The notes: a model not told the origin generated them from the sequence alone. A stretch of 17,114 nucleotides of DNA from Cytophagia bacterium (GCA_013373005.1 JABXIP010000068.1:1-17114); one strand, 5' to 3'; counted from the stretch's first letter, positions 1 to 8,683 are shown. Made by a program: numbers and translations.

Positions 1-79
1 ATGTTTTTTTCAACTTTCCGGAAACTCAAAACTTCAAATTCAACCCCCTAAAGAGCCCCCGTTTCGCTCAAACGGGATG

Positions 80-109
80 CAAAAGTAGAAACTTATTCCC
101 ACCCCGCAA
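80..109 (-). promoter_or_regulatory. Candidate Bacteroidota-type promoter facing out of the left edge
   Basis: On the minus strand a -33 TTG (complement of 107-109) is followed after exactly 19 nt by TACTTTTG (complement of 80-87), a full match to the Bacteroidota primary-sigma pattern TTG-N19-TAnnTTTG. It lies downstream of the purA terminator and points leftwards, so it probably drives a minus-strand gene that begins beyond position 1. A 7-bp hairpin (58-64 with 70-76) would lie in the transcribed leader. Confidence 0.5.
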
Positions 110-175
110 CACTTCACTGCAAAATATTTGTAAAGAATTTCTAACTGACTGAACTACAAGGCTATTCTTACCAAT

Positions 176-202
176 AAAAAAAGCGCCCTTGCGGGGCGCC
201 TT
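176..202 (-). terminator. Rho-independent terminator after purA
   Basis: On the minus strand a GC-rich hairpin (GCGCCC at 194-199 and 183-188, 5-nt loop) is followed by seven T residues (complement of 176-182). It begins 7 nt after the purA stop codon and closes the fur-STAS-purA operon. Confidence 0.9.
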
Positions 203-208
203 CAAATC

Positions 209-1477
209 TTAATCGATTATGGTCTGTGTTCGATCGGGACCAACCGATACAATTTTTATTGGAACCTTAGTTCTTTCTTCGATAAACTGAATGTATGTCT
301 TCAATTCTTCCGGCATATCAGCAAATGATTTAACCTGAGAGATATCCGACTTCCACCCAGGAAGTGTTTCATAAACCGGCTCAACATCTTCATCTATTAA
401 TTGGAATGGCATCTCCTGAGTAATTGAACCATCCTTCAGCTTATAGTGCGTACACACTTTGATTTCATCAAGGATTGAAAGAACATCGGCTTTCATCATG
501 AACAATTGAGTAACCCCATCGATCATTATGGCATAATTCAGCGCAGGCAGATCTAACCAACCGCATCTTCTAGGTCTACCAGTTGTAGCTCCAAACTCAT
601 GCCCTTCCTTTTGAATAGCTGCGCCTGTATCATCAAAGAGCTCTGTAGGGAACGGCCCTCCTCCTACTCGAGTACAATAGGCCTTGAATATACCAAACAC
701 CTCTCCGATGTTCTTTGGAGCAACCCCCAAGCCTGTACAGGCCCCAGCCGTCATGGTATTGGAGCTGGTTACAAATGGATAACTGCCAAAATCAATATCT
801 AATAAAGAGCCTTGTGCACCTTCAGCCAGAATAGTTTCATTGGACTGAATACATTCGTTAATCAAGTATTCTGAGTTCACCAGATTGAAACCCTTCAAAA
901 ACTCAACAGCTTCAAAGAACGGAGCTTCGGCCTCTTCTAAATTATATTCAAACTCGTAGTGCTGCAGAATTCTCTCATGCTTATTCACGAGGTTTCTATA
1001 GCGCTCTTCGAAGCCTGGCGCAAGAATATCACCTACCCGCAGACCATTTCGAGCAATCTTATCCTGATAAGACGGGCCAATTCCTTTTAGCGTAGAGCCA
1101 ATCTTATCTTTTCCCTTGGCATGCTCATAAGCTGCATCTAGCAATTTGTGAGAAGGCAAAATGATTTGTGTCTTCTTAGATAGATAAAGGTTTTTGGTAA
1201 AGTCTATTTCAAACTTAGCCAAGCCTTCAATCTCTTTCTTGAAAATGACAGGATCGAGCACAACCCCATTTCCAATAATATTATGGATTTGCTCTCTGAA
1301 AATACCTGATGGAATTTGGTGCAGCACATGCTTGTGGCCATCGAACTCCAGTGTATGACCCGCATTCGGCCCTCCCTGGAATCTAGCGACAACATTGTAT
1401 TTGGGTGCTAAATAGTCTACAACTTTACCTTTTCCCTCGTCACCCCATTGTAACCCTAGAAGTACGTCTACCTTCAT
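209..1477 (-). CDS. purA: Adenylosuccinate synthase
   Basis: Cytoplasmic enzyme that joins IMP and aspartate at the cost of GTP to form adenylosuccinate, the first committed step to AMP. The 422-residue length is normal. The N-terminus carries the GTP/IMP loop QWGDEGKGK (residues 10-18), with the catalytic Asp13, and GPNAGHT (36-42), with the catalytic His41; both match E. coli numbering. TTGRPRRCGWLD starts at residue 298 and the guanine-binding SVGPDR lies at 411-416. The ATG start is supported by alignment of these motifs. It is the last gene of a tight minus-strand group, 12 nt after the STAS gene, and is followed at once by a terminator. The identification is secure. Confidence 0.98.
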   Translation of the reverse strand: MKVDVLLGLQWGDEGKGKVVDYLAPKYNVVARFQGGPNAGHTLEFDGHKHVLHQIPSGIFREQIHNIIGNGVVLDPVIFKKEIEGLAKFEIDFTKNLYLSKKTQIILPSHKLLDAAYEHAKGKDKIGSTLKGIGPSYQDKIARNGLRVGDILAPGFEERYRNLVNKHERILQHYEFEYNLEEAEAPFFEAVEFLKGFNLVNSEYLINECIQSNETILAEGAQGSLLDIDFGSYPFVTSSNTMTAGACTGLGVAPKNIGEVFGIFKAYCTRVGGGPFPTELFDDTGAAIQKEGHEFGATTGRPRRCGWLDLPALNYAIMIDGVTQLFMMKADVLSILDEIKVCTHYKLKDGSITQEMPFQLIDEDVEPVYETLPGWKSDISQVKSFADMPEELKTYIQFIEERTKVPIKIVSVGPDRTQTIID

Positions 1478-1489
1478 TATTTTATTCTA

Positions 1490-1831
1490 TCAGGATTTTA
1501 ATTCTTGAATTGCTTGTTCAACCGAATCTGCCATTTTGAAAATAGCAGTCAGCTTAGTTATTATCAGTAGCTTTTTAACATGTTCTGAAGGATTGACAAT
1601 GACTACCTCTCCTTCCTGATTTCTGAACTTTGTGAGTAGAGTAATCAGCACTCCTATTCCGCTACTATTTATATACTTTACTTTTTCAATATCTATAGCA
1701 CAAAGCACTGTGCCATCATTAATTGCATCGTTGGCTGCATCTAATAAGCCAGAGCCTACCTCTTCTCCTATCAGGTTGCCTTCAATTTTGAGCACAAGGA
1801 CTCCGTTATTTTCAGAACTCTTAAAAGTCAT
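1490..1831 (-). CDS. STAS-domain protein (anti-sigma factor antagonist-like)
   Basis: A single-domain 113-residue STAS protein of the SpoIIAA/RsbV type. Family members bind a serine kinase/anti-sigma factor in the unphosphorylated state and are released by phosphorylation of a conserved serine. Here the phosphorylation loop reads YINSSGIGVL (residues 53-62), with Ser56 or Ser57 as the candidate site and Asn in place of the usual Asp before the serines. No membrane segment or second domain is visible. The ATG overlaps the fur stop codon by one base (TAATG), which implies translational coupling, and purA follows after 12 nt. No partner kinase or phosphatase is present in the window, so the regulated target is unknown. 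Family assignment is firm; the role is inferred. Confidence 0.85.
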   Translation of the reverse strand: MTFKSSENNGVLVLKIEGNLIGEEVGSGLLDAANDAINDGTVLCAIDIEKVKYINSSGIGVLITLLTKFRNQEGEVVIVNPSEHVKKLLIITKLTAIFKMADSVEQAIQELKS

Positions 1832-2289
1832 TATTCAGTTTCGGTCTTTTTCGACCGAGGTTTAGCGAAAAAATAAAGTGTATGATGCATGATGTCTATA
1901 TCGAACATCTCTTCCAACGTATTTTTAATGTTCTGGATTCGAGGATCGCAAAACTCAATTACGTCTGAAGAATTCATCATTAGAATATGGTCGTGCTGCT
2001 TAAAGCCATATGACTTTTCATACTGAGCCATGTTCTTCCCAAACTGGTGCTTAGTTACCAAATCGCACTCTACTAATAAGTCGAGCGTATTATAAACTGT
2101 TGCTCTAGACACCCGGTAGTTCTTATTTTTCATACTGATGTAGAGCGATTCTACATCGAAATGACCATCTCGGGTATATATTTCCTCCATAATAGCGAAT
2201 CGCTCAGGCGTTTTTCGCAAGCCCTTATTTTCCAGATAAGCAGTAAATATCTGTTTGACTTGATCAAAAACCTTAGGATTTAGTGCCAT
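1831..2289 (-). CDS. Fur-family transcriptional regulator lacking the CxxC zinc site
   Basis: A 152-residue protein with the Fur winged-helix fold: TPERFAIMEEIY (27-38) and the recognition helix in RVSRATVYNTLDLLVE (59-74), followed by the dimerisation half with QHDHI (98-102) and VIEFCDPRIQ (110-119). His43, His99, His101 and Glu112 are positioned like the regulatory-metal ligands of Fur/PerR. The structural-zinc pair normally found as CxxC just after HDH is replaced by Met104 and Ser107, and no second CxxC follows, so the structural zinc is probably absent. Target genes and the sensed signal cannot be told. It is the first gene of the fur-STAS-purA group and overlaps the STAS start by one base. 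Confidence 0.9.
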   Translation of the reverse strand: MALNPKVFDQVKQIFTAYLENKGLRKTPERFAIMEEIYTRDGHFDVESLYISMKNKNYRVSRATVYNTLDLLVECDLVTKHQFGKNMAQYEKSYGFKQHDHILMMNSSDVIEFCDPRIQNIKNTLEEMFDIDIMHHTLYFFAKPRSKKTETE

Positions 2290-2306
2290 TCGTTTGAGTT
2301 AGGGTG

Positions 2307-2314
2307 CAAATATA
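2307..2314 (-). promoter_or_regulatory. Candidate -7 element for the fur-STAS-purA operon
   Basis: The minus strand reads TATATTTG, a perfect TAnnTTTG -7 box, 17 nt upstream of the fur ATG. No good -33 TTG lies at the expected distance, so this is a moderate call. It would allow the last three genes to be transcribed apart from rel, which ends only 50 nt upstream of fur. Confidence 0.4.
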
Positions 2315-2339
2315 AGATAGTTTAATTAATAGAACTGAC

Positions 2340-4559
2340 CTAGTTAACTTCTCTTGAATCGTGTCGGGTCACTCTCATCACACCTGTCACCTTCTCCAGT
2401 TTAGAAATCAGTTGATCCAGGTGCTTGGTACTGTTCACATATAGTCTGATCTGCCCATCGAAAATACCTGTCTCTGTATCTATACTAATAGACTGCATGT
2501 TTACTTTTAGTTCATTAGAGATAATGTCGGTCACATCTCTCATTAACCCAACCCTGTCGGTACCAATAATTCTGAGTACAGCAAGAAATGCATTTTGCTG
2601 CTGAGACATCCATTTAGCCTTCACGATTCTGTTGCCATGACGTGAGAGCAGCTCCGGTGCATTCGGACATGTAGTTCTATGAATTTTTATTCCTTCATTC
2701 ACAGTGATAAAACCAAAGACATCGTCTCCCGGAATTGGATTGCAGCACTTCGCATAGCGGTAATCCAACACATCCATGTCTTCTCCAATTAGCAGAATAT
2801 CTTTTCCAGGATCTTCTATTTTCTTGAAGTCATCTGAATACTCAAAATCCTTTGATTTTACTCGAAGTGACTTTTGTCGTTCTTTCTTAAAATCTTTAAA
2901 GTTCTTGATTTGCGAAGGATCGATTAAACCTCTACCTACCTTATAATAGAAATCTGTAACTGTCTTTTCTTCGAAATAAGCTCTCAGCTGGTTGGCCACG
3001 TCTCCATCGAATGGCACTTTCATTTGCTTGAGCTTACGCTGAACAATTTCCTTCCCATCGATAGCAGCCTGCTTCTTTGTCTCTTTTAGCGTATCCTTAA
3101 TCTTCGACTTGGCCTTTGAAGTAGCCACAAACCGAAGCCAATCTTCGTTTGGTCTTTGTTTATTAGATGTAAGAATTTCGATTTGGTCTCCATTCTTTAA
3201 CTGATAATTGAGAGGAACCAATCGGTTATTAACCTTGGCACCAAGACACTTTGCACCGATTTCCGTGTGGATATCGAAAGCAAAGTCGAGAGCCGTTGCG
3301 CCACTCGGAAGAATTTTCAAATCACCTTTTGGAGTGAATACGAAAACTTCCTCACTGAAAAGGTTGGATCGGAAGTCATCGACAAACTCAATGGCGTTCG
3401 TGTCGTTCTGCTCGAGCATATCGCGAACCTTTTGAATCCAGGACTCAAGACCAGATTCATGAGCAGGGTTCATTCCATCCTTATATTTCCAGTGAGCGGC
3501 ATATCCTTTTTCAGCAATGTCATTCATTCTTTGCGTTCTGATCTGCACCTCTACCCATCGACCAGCCCTACTCATAACAGTAGTATGAAGCGACTCATAG
3601 CCATTTGCTTTAGGAGTGCTTACCCAATCCCTCAATCTGTCAGGGTTTGGTGTATAGAAATCAGTAACTATAGAGTACACTTGCCAGCATGCCGCCTTTT
3701 CCTGATCATATGGAGTATCTAGAATGATTCGCACGGCAAACAAATCGTACACTTCCTCAAAAGGAATATTTTGCTTCTTCATTTTATTCCAGATGGAATA
3801 AATGGACTTCGGCCTGCCTTTCACTTCATAGCTAAACCCTGTCCTGTCGAGTTCATCGACAATTGGATTCATGAAGCTCTTGATAAACCGATTTCGAGAA
3901 GATTTACTTTCCGCAATTTTAGCCACCAGGTCTACATATACTTCAGGCTCTGTATATTTCAACCACAAGTCTTCAAGCTCTGATTTTATAGCATATAAGC
4001 CCAACCTGTGGGCCAATGGCGAATACAAATAAATGGTTTCAGAAATAATCTTGAGCTGCTTATGACGAGGCATGCTACCCAGCGTTCTCATGTTATGCAG
4101 CCTATCTGCTAGCTTTACCAGAATTACTCTTACATCTTCGGATAATGTAAGGAGCATCTTTCTGAAGTTTTCAGCTTGCTGAGAACTACCGTGTTCGAAG
4201 ACTCCAGAGATCTTGGTAAGCCCATCAATAATCTTAGCCACTTTCGGCCCAAATGAACTCTTTATTTCATCTAGCTCAACCTCGGTATCTTCAACCACAT
4301 CGTGCAAAAGAGCAGCTATAATAGAGGTTGTTCCCAAACCAATTTCTTCTACACAAATTTCAGCTACTGCCAAGGGATGAAATATATAGGGCTCCCCGGA
4401 CTTTCTGCGCATTTCCTTGTGCGCTTCCACAGACAGGTTGAATGCCTTTTTGATAAGCTTGGCATCATTGTCTTTCAAGAATGGCTTAGCCTTTCGGAGC
4501 AGCCTTCTATACCTCCTTAAAATCTCCTTTCTTTCCGCTTCAAGATCAACCGCAATCAT
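2340..4559 (-). CDS. rel: Bifunctional (p)ppGpp synthetase/hydrolase (RelA/SpoT family)
   Basis: Long Rel protein (739 residues) that makes and degrades the stringent-response alarmone (p)ppGpp. The hydrolase HD domain is intact, with His61, HDVVEDT (86-92) and the signature KLADRLHNMRTL (149-160). The synthetase domain shows GRPKSIYSIWNKM (248-260), YDLFAVR (271-277), GYESLHTTV (320-328) and EVQIRT (337-342, catalytic Glu337). RLRD at 308-311 corresponds to the basic RxKD motif of bifunctional enzymes, not the acidic ExDD of synthetase-only RelA. The regulatory half holds TGS (about 403-464), a Cys/His region with CCNPIPGDD (605-613) and Cys631, and a C-terminal ACT domain (about 660-735). 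It ends in TAG 50 nt before fur. It appears to be the only long Rel here, so it probably both makes and clears ppGpp. Confidence 0.97.
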   Translation of the reverse strand: MIAVDLEAERKEILRRYRRLLRKAKPFLKDNDAKLIKKAFNLSVEAHKEMRRKSGEPYIFHPLAVAEICVEEIGLGTTSIIAALLHDVVEDTEVELDEIKSSFGPKVAKIIDGLTKISGVFEHGSSQQAENFRKMLLTLSEDVRVILVKLADRLHNMRTLGSMPRHKQLKIISETIYLYSPLAHRLGLYAIKSELEDLWLKYTEPEVYVDLVAKIAESKSSRNRFIKSFMNPIVDELDRTGFSYEVKGRPKSIYSIWNKMKKQNIPFEEVYDLFAVRIILDTPYDQEKAACWQVYSIVTDFYTPNPDRLRDWVSTPKANGYESLHTTVMSRAGRWVEVQIRTQRMNDIAEKGYAAHWKYKDGMNPAHESGLESWIQKVRDMLEQNDTNAIEFVDDFRSNLFSEEVFVFTPKGDLKILPSGATALDFAFDIHTEIGAKCLGAKVNNRLVPLNYQLKNGDQIEILTSNKQRPNEDWLRFVATSKAKSKIKDTLKETKKQAAIDGKEIVQRKLKQMKVPFDGDVANQLRAYFEEKTVTDFYYKVGRGLIDPSQIKNFKDFKKERQKSLRVKSKDFEYSDDFKKIEDPGKDILLIGEDMDVLDYRYAKCCNPIPGDDVFGFITVNEGIKIHRTTCPNAPELLSRHGNRIVKAKWMSQQQNAFLAVLRIIGTDRVGLMRDVTDIISNELKVNMQSISIDTETGIFDGQIRLYVNSTKHLDQLISKLEKVTGVMRVTRHDSREVN

Positions 4560-4617
4560 AGAGTTCTGTTAGTAAGAAGAAAGGTCAAAATTTTTGAAAA
4601 AATAAACAAGCATATTG

Positions 4618-4647
4618 TTGGTTTGAATAATAAATAACATACCTTTG
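4618..4647 (+). promoter_or_regulatory. Promoter of tRNA-Leu
   Basis: TTG at 4618-4620, a 19-nt spacer, then TACCTTTG at 4640-4647 give a complete match to TTG-N19-TAnnTTTG. The mature tRNA begins 21 nt after the -7 box. This is one of the clearest promoters in the window and supports a Bacteroidota host. Confidence 0.8.
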
Positions 4648-4668
4648 CATTCCATTTCGAAACAGCAA

Positions 4669-4750
4669 GCGGATGTGGCGAAATTGGTAGACGCACTAGA
4701 CTTAGGATCTAGCGCCTCAGGGCATGGGGGTTCGAGTCCCTCCATCCGCA
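4669..4750 (+). tRNA. tRNA-Leu (anticodon UAG)
   Basis: An 82-nt class II tRNA. The acceptor stem pairs GCGGATG (4669-4675) with CATCCGC (4743-4749), and the discriminator is A4750. The anticodon arm is CTAGA-CTTAGGA-TCTAG with anticodon TAG at 4703-4705, reading CUN leucine codons. A long variable arm follows, typical of Leu, and the T arm has GGTTCGAGTCC. The 3' CCA is not encoded and must be added after transcription. Confidence 0.97.
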
Positions 4751-4757
4751 CAAATTG

Positions 4758-4790
4758 AACCCTCTGTCGAAAGATTAGAGGGTTTTTATT
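4758..4790 (+). terminator. Rho-independent terminator after tRNA-Leu, just upstream of tig
   Basis: An 8-bp stem (AACCCTCT at 4758-4765 with AGAGGGTT at 4777-4784) with an 11-nt loop runs into TTTTTATT. It ends 22 nt before the tig start codon and there is no clear promoter between them, so tig may depend on readthrough or on a promoter that does not fit the consensus. Confidence 0.8.
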
Positions 4791-4812
4791 TATAAACAAA
4801 AACATTAGAGCA

Positions 4813-6144
4813 TTGGACATCACTCTAGACAAAAAAGATTCAAATGTCGCTTCTATTAAAGTTAAACTAAACGAAGCTGATTACCAATCTAAGGTAGACG
4901 AAAAGATCAAGGACTACAGCAAGAAGGCTCAAATTAAGGGCTTCAGACCTGGCAAGGTTCCACAAAGCCTTGTCAAGAAGGTGTATGGTAAGTCAATTAT
5001 GGTTGAAGAAATCAATCATATGGTTGGTCATGCTATTCAAGACTACATCAGAGATAATGAGTTGAGAATTCTTGGGGAGCCCATTCCTAACCAGCAACAA
5101 ATTGAGGCGGTAGATTGGGAAAATCAGTCTGACTTTGAGTTTGAGTACAATGTTGGTCTTTTCGATGAGTTCACTGTTGACCTAAGCAAAAAAGTAAAAG
5201 TTACTCAATACGATATTGATGTGAACGATAAGGTGATTGACGAAACTGTAGACAATGTTCGTACGCAATTTGGTAAAATGACCAACCCGGAAGTGAGTGA
5301 AGAAGGCGATATGCTTTTCGGCACACTTTCTCAAGAGGGTTCTGATATTGCTCACGACACGACCATTGATCCAGCCGACTTCACCAAAACCAATGCGAAG
5401 AAGTTTGTTGGAAAGAAAAAAGGAGATGTGATCTCAGTAGATCTTGCTAAACTTTATAAGGAAAAGGCACAGCAAGCCGCGCAAATTGGTAAGACCGAAG
5501 ATGAGCTAGAAGGTGTAGACCTTAAGTTCAACTTTGAAGTAAAGAATGTAAACAGAAGAGAACTTGCTGAAGTAGACCAAGAGTTATTCGACAAGACTTT
5601 TGGCCCTGACACAGTTAAAACTGAAGAGGAATTCAGAGCAAAAATCTCTGATACCATTTCTGAAAACTACGCCAGAGAAACCAACGCATGGCTGAACAAA
5701 ACTATTCAAGACGAGCTGATTAAGAATACAACTATTAGCCTTCCAGATACATTCCTAAAAGACTGGCTAAAGCTTAGTGGAGAAGGAAAAGTGACTGATG
5801 AGGATCTTGAGAGAGAATATGATATCTACGCAGATCAACTTCGTTGGAACTTGATTTCAGGTCAGATTTCTAAAGACAACGAGATTAAGCCAGAGCATGA
5901 GGACATCAAAGAGGCCACAAGACAAATGATTGAAGCTCAGTTTATGGGTTCAGGTCTTGGCCAGATGGCTGATCAGATGGATTCATTCGTTGAGCACTAC
6001 TTGCAAGGTGAAAACGGCCAGAACTATATGAAGATGGCAGAGCAAGTTCAGCAAGAAAAAGTGCTCGATTTGATCAAAGAAAAAATCGAGATTAAATCGA
6101 AAAAGGTTAGCCTTGATCAGTTCAAGGAAATTGTGAATCAATAG
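4813..6144 (+). CDS. tig: Trigger factor (ribosome-associated chaperone / peptidyl-prolyl isomerase)
   Basis: Ribosome-bound chaperone that meets nascent chains at the exit tunnel. The N-terminal ribosome-binding domain (about 1-145) has the docking motif GFRPGKVP at 43-50. The middle part corresponds to the FKBP-like region, which is divergent, and the rest is the helical C-terminal substrate cradle rich in Glu/Lys. The 443-residue length is close to E. coli's 432. The start is TTG at 4813: it gives the N-terminus MDITLDKKDS, typical of Bacteroidota homologues, and no in-frame ATG lies nearby upstream. AGAG at 4807-4810 is the only weak ribosome-binding sequence. It lies upstream of clpP and clpX, a common grouping of folding and proteolysis genes. 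Confidence 0.96.
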   Translation: MDITLDKKDSNVASIKVKLNEADYQSKVDEKIKDYSKKAQIKGFRPGKVPQSLVKKVYGKSIMVEEINHMVGHAIQDYIRDNELRILGEPIPNQQQIEAVDWENQSDFEFEYNVGLFDEFTVDLSKKVKVTQYDIDVNDKVIDETVDNVRTQFGKMTNPEVSEEGDMLFGTLSQEGSDIAHDTTIDPADFTKTNAKKFVGKKKGDVISVDLAKLYKEKAQQAAQIGKTEDELEGVDLKFNFEVKNVNRRELAEVDQELFDKTFGPDTVKTEEEFRAKISDTISENYARETNAWLNKTIQDELIKNTTISLPDTFLKDWLKLSGEGKVTDEDLEREYDIYADQLRWNLISGQISKDNEIKPEHEDIKEATRQMIEAQFMGSGLGQMADQMDSFVEHYLQGENGQNYMKMAEQVQQEKVLDLIKEKIEIKSKKVSLDQFKEIVNQ

Positions 6145-6177
6145 CCGAACCTTTAGACATAGTAAGATGTTAAATTA

Positions 6178-6206
6178 AAGTCCTTTTACAGAAGGGCTTT
6201 TTTTTT
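6178..6206 (+). terminator. Rho-independent terminator after tig
   Basis: An 8-bp stem with one G-T pair (6178-6185 with 6192-6199, 6-nt loop) is followed by a run of T to 6206. It separates tig from clpPX. Confidence 0.8.
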
Positions 6207-6213
6207 AATTTTG
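6206..6213 (+). promoter_or_regulatory. Candidate -7 element for clpPX, embedded in the tig terminator tail
   Basis: TAATTTTG matches TAnnTTTG and starts at the last base of the terminator T-run, 24 nt before the clpP ATG. The expected -33 position (6184-6186) reads TTT, inside the terminator hairpin, so the match is partial. If real, clpPX has its own promoter overlapping the tig terminator. Confidence 0.4.
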
Positions 6214-6237
6214 TTCAGTTAAAGGTTAAACAAACTA

Positions 6238-6906
6238 ATGATAAATAAACAAGAATTTAGAAAGTACGCCATTCATAATCAAGGAGTTAGCGGCAGCACA
6301 TTTGACGCTTATGCTAACCATGTTGAAAACATGACGCGTTCAGTAATTGAGGAAAGACCAACCCGATTCGCAGAAATCGATGTTTTCTCTCGATTAATAA
6401 TGGACCGTATCATCTTCCTTGGCATGGGTGTTGACGATAATATTGCCAATATTATAACGGCACAATTGCTCTTTTTAGAGTCTACTGATCCTACACGTGA
6501 TATTACCATGTACATTAACAGCCCTGGAGGCTCTGTATATGCAGGTTTGGGAATGTATGACACCATGCAGTTTGTAAAACCTGATGTAGCTACTATTTGT
6601 ACTGGTATGGCAGCCTCTATGGCCGCTGTATTAATGAGTGCGGGCGCAGCAGGTAAAAGAGCAGCTCTTCCTCACTCAAGAATTATGATCCACCAACCTA
6701 GTGGCGGTATGCAGGGTCAGTCTAGAGACATGGAAATCACACTCAAGCAAATGCAAGAGTTGAGAAAAGATTTATACGATATTTTATCTAAACACACTGG
6801 TCAGCCATACAAGAAGATAGAAGAAGACTCAGACAGAGACTATTGGATGCGTGCGGCTGATGCTAAAGAGTACGGTCTTATTGACGAAGTACTAACTAAA
6901 AAATAA
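6238..6906 (+). CDS. clpP: ATP-dependent Clp protease proteolytic subunit
   Basis: Barrel-forming serine peptidase that degrades proteins fed by ClpX in the cytoplasm. The catalytic triad is visible: Ser127 in CTGMAASMAA (121-130), His152 in IMIHQPSGG (149-157) and Asp201 in DSDRDYWM, with spacings as in E. coli ClpP (Ser+25, His+49). The oxyanion/strand motif NSPGGSV is at 94-100. The 222-residue chain has an N-terminal extension of about 30 residues before the core, consistent with a cleaved propeptide. The ATG at 6238 is preferred because it follows the terminator and the -7 box directly. It is 4 nt upstream of clpX and surely co-transcribed with it. Confidence 0.97.
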   Translation: MINKQEFRKYAIHNQGVSGSTFDAYANHVENMTRSVIEERPTRFAEIDVFSRLIMDRIIFLGMGVDDNIANIITAQLLFLESTDPTRDITMYINSPGGSVYAGLGMYDTMQFVKPDVATICTGMAASMAAVLMSAGAAGKRAALPHSRIMIHQPSGGMQGQSRDMEITLKQMQELRKDLYDILSKHTGQPYKKIEEDSDRDYWMRAADAKEYGLIDEVLTKK

Positions 6907-6910
6907 GCTC

Positions 6911-8189
<1,279 letters not shown>

Positions 8190-8210
8190 TAGAGAAACTG
8201 AATATCGGAA

Positions 8211-8247
8211 AGTAAGTTGAACTGAAATAAAGAGCTTCAAACTTACT
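8211..8247 (-). terminator. Weak hairpin at the 3' end of the pterin synthase gene
   Basis: An inverted repeat AGTAAGTT...AACTTACT (8211-8218 with 8240-8247, extendable with a one-base bulge) overlaps the stop codon of the minus-strand gene. On the minus strand it is followed only by TTTCC. It is the best terminator candidate in the convergent gap, but a poor one. Confidence 0.3.
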
Positions 8248-8665
8248 GCTCGCCATAGTACTCCACGTAGTTTCTAGGTGTTTCGTAGAGCTTGAGGGAA
8301 TATAGCCCTCCATGAGGAGTTATTGCATCTACTTTTGGAGCCAGTATTTTCCAGATTTCCATGATGAGATTTTCACAGCTGGCCATTTTGCCATGCATAA
8401 AGTCTACATCAAGATTTAGGTTTTTATGATCTAGTTTGTCAATTACCTCTCTTCTAATGAGCGTAGACAATTGCTTAAGATCTACAACAAAACCAGTTTC
8501 TGCATCAGGAATACCTTTTACGGTTGTAATTAGTTCAAAATTATGGCCATGCCAATTAGAATTGGCACACGGACCAAACACTTCTACATTTTTCTCCTCG
8601 CTCCAGTTAGGGTTGTAAAGCTTGTGCGCTGCGTTGAAATGCTCTTTTCTACTGACGTAAACCAT
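8243..8665 (-). CDS. queD: 6-pyruvoyl-tetrahydropterin synthase / 6-carboxytetrahydropterin synthase family
   Basis: Zinc enzyme acting on dihydroneopterin triphosphate. From the ATG at 8665 it is 140 residues long. Zinc ligands are His14 (in HFNAAH) and His39/His41 (in WHGHNF); the catalytic Cys33 sits in FGPCANSN; LDHKNLNLD and ETPRNYVEY (Glu128) complete the active site. An in-frame TTG 21 nt upstream (8684-8686) was rejected as start because it lies within the TATATTTG promoter box. The motifs FGPC and LDHKNL resemble 6-pyruvoyl-tetrahydropterin synthase more than E. coli QueD, but many bacterial members serve in queuosine (7-deazaguanine) synthesis. No other queuosine or biopterin gene is nearby, so the exact product is undecided; the symbol follows common bacterial usage. 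Confidence 0.85.
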   Translation of the reverse strand: MVYVSRKEHFNAAHKLYNPNWSEEKNVEVFGPCANSNWHGHNFELITTVKGIPDAETGFVVDLKQLSTLIRREVIDKLDHKNLNLDVDFMHGKMASCENLIMEIWKILAPKVDAITPHGGLYSLKLYETPRNYVEYYGEQ

Positions 8666-8683
8666 TGATTTTGAAATTGGCTG

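Noticed and set aside
1..51. Plus-strand 16-residue frame beginning at position 1
   Set aside because: Too short, no preceding sequence can be seen, and it lies in what should be the leader of a minus-strand gene.
58..76. Hairpin considered as a terminator
   Set aside because: No T-run follows on either strand and no gene ends nearby, since purA already has a strong terminator.
4569..4832. Minus-strand reading frame antisense to tRNA-Leu (87 residues)
   Set aside because: It reads through the complement of the tRNA (peptide EGLEPPCPEALDPKSSAS), a well-known false gene pattern. The tRNA has full cloverleaf support and its own promoter.
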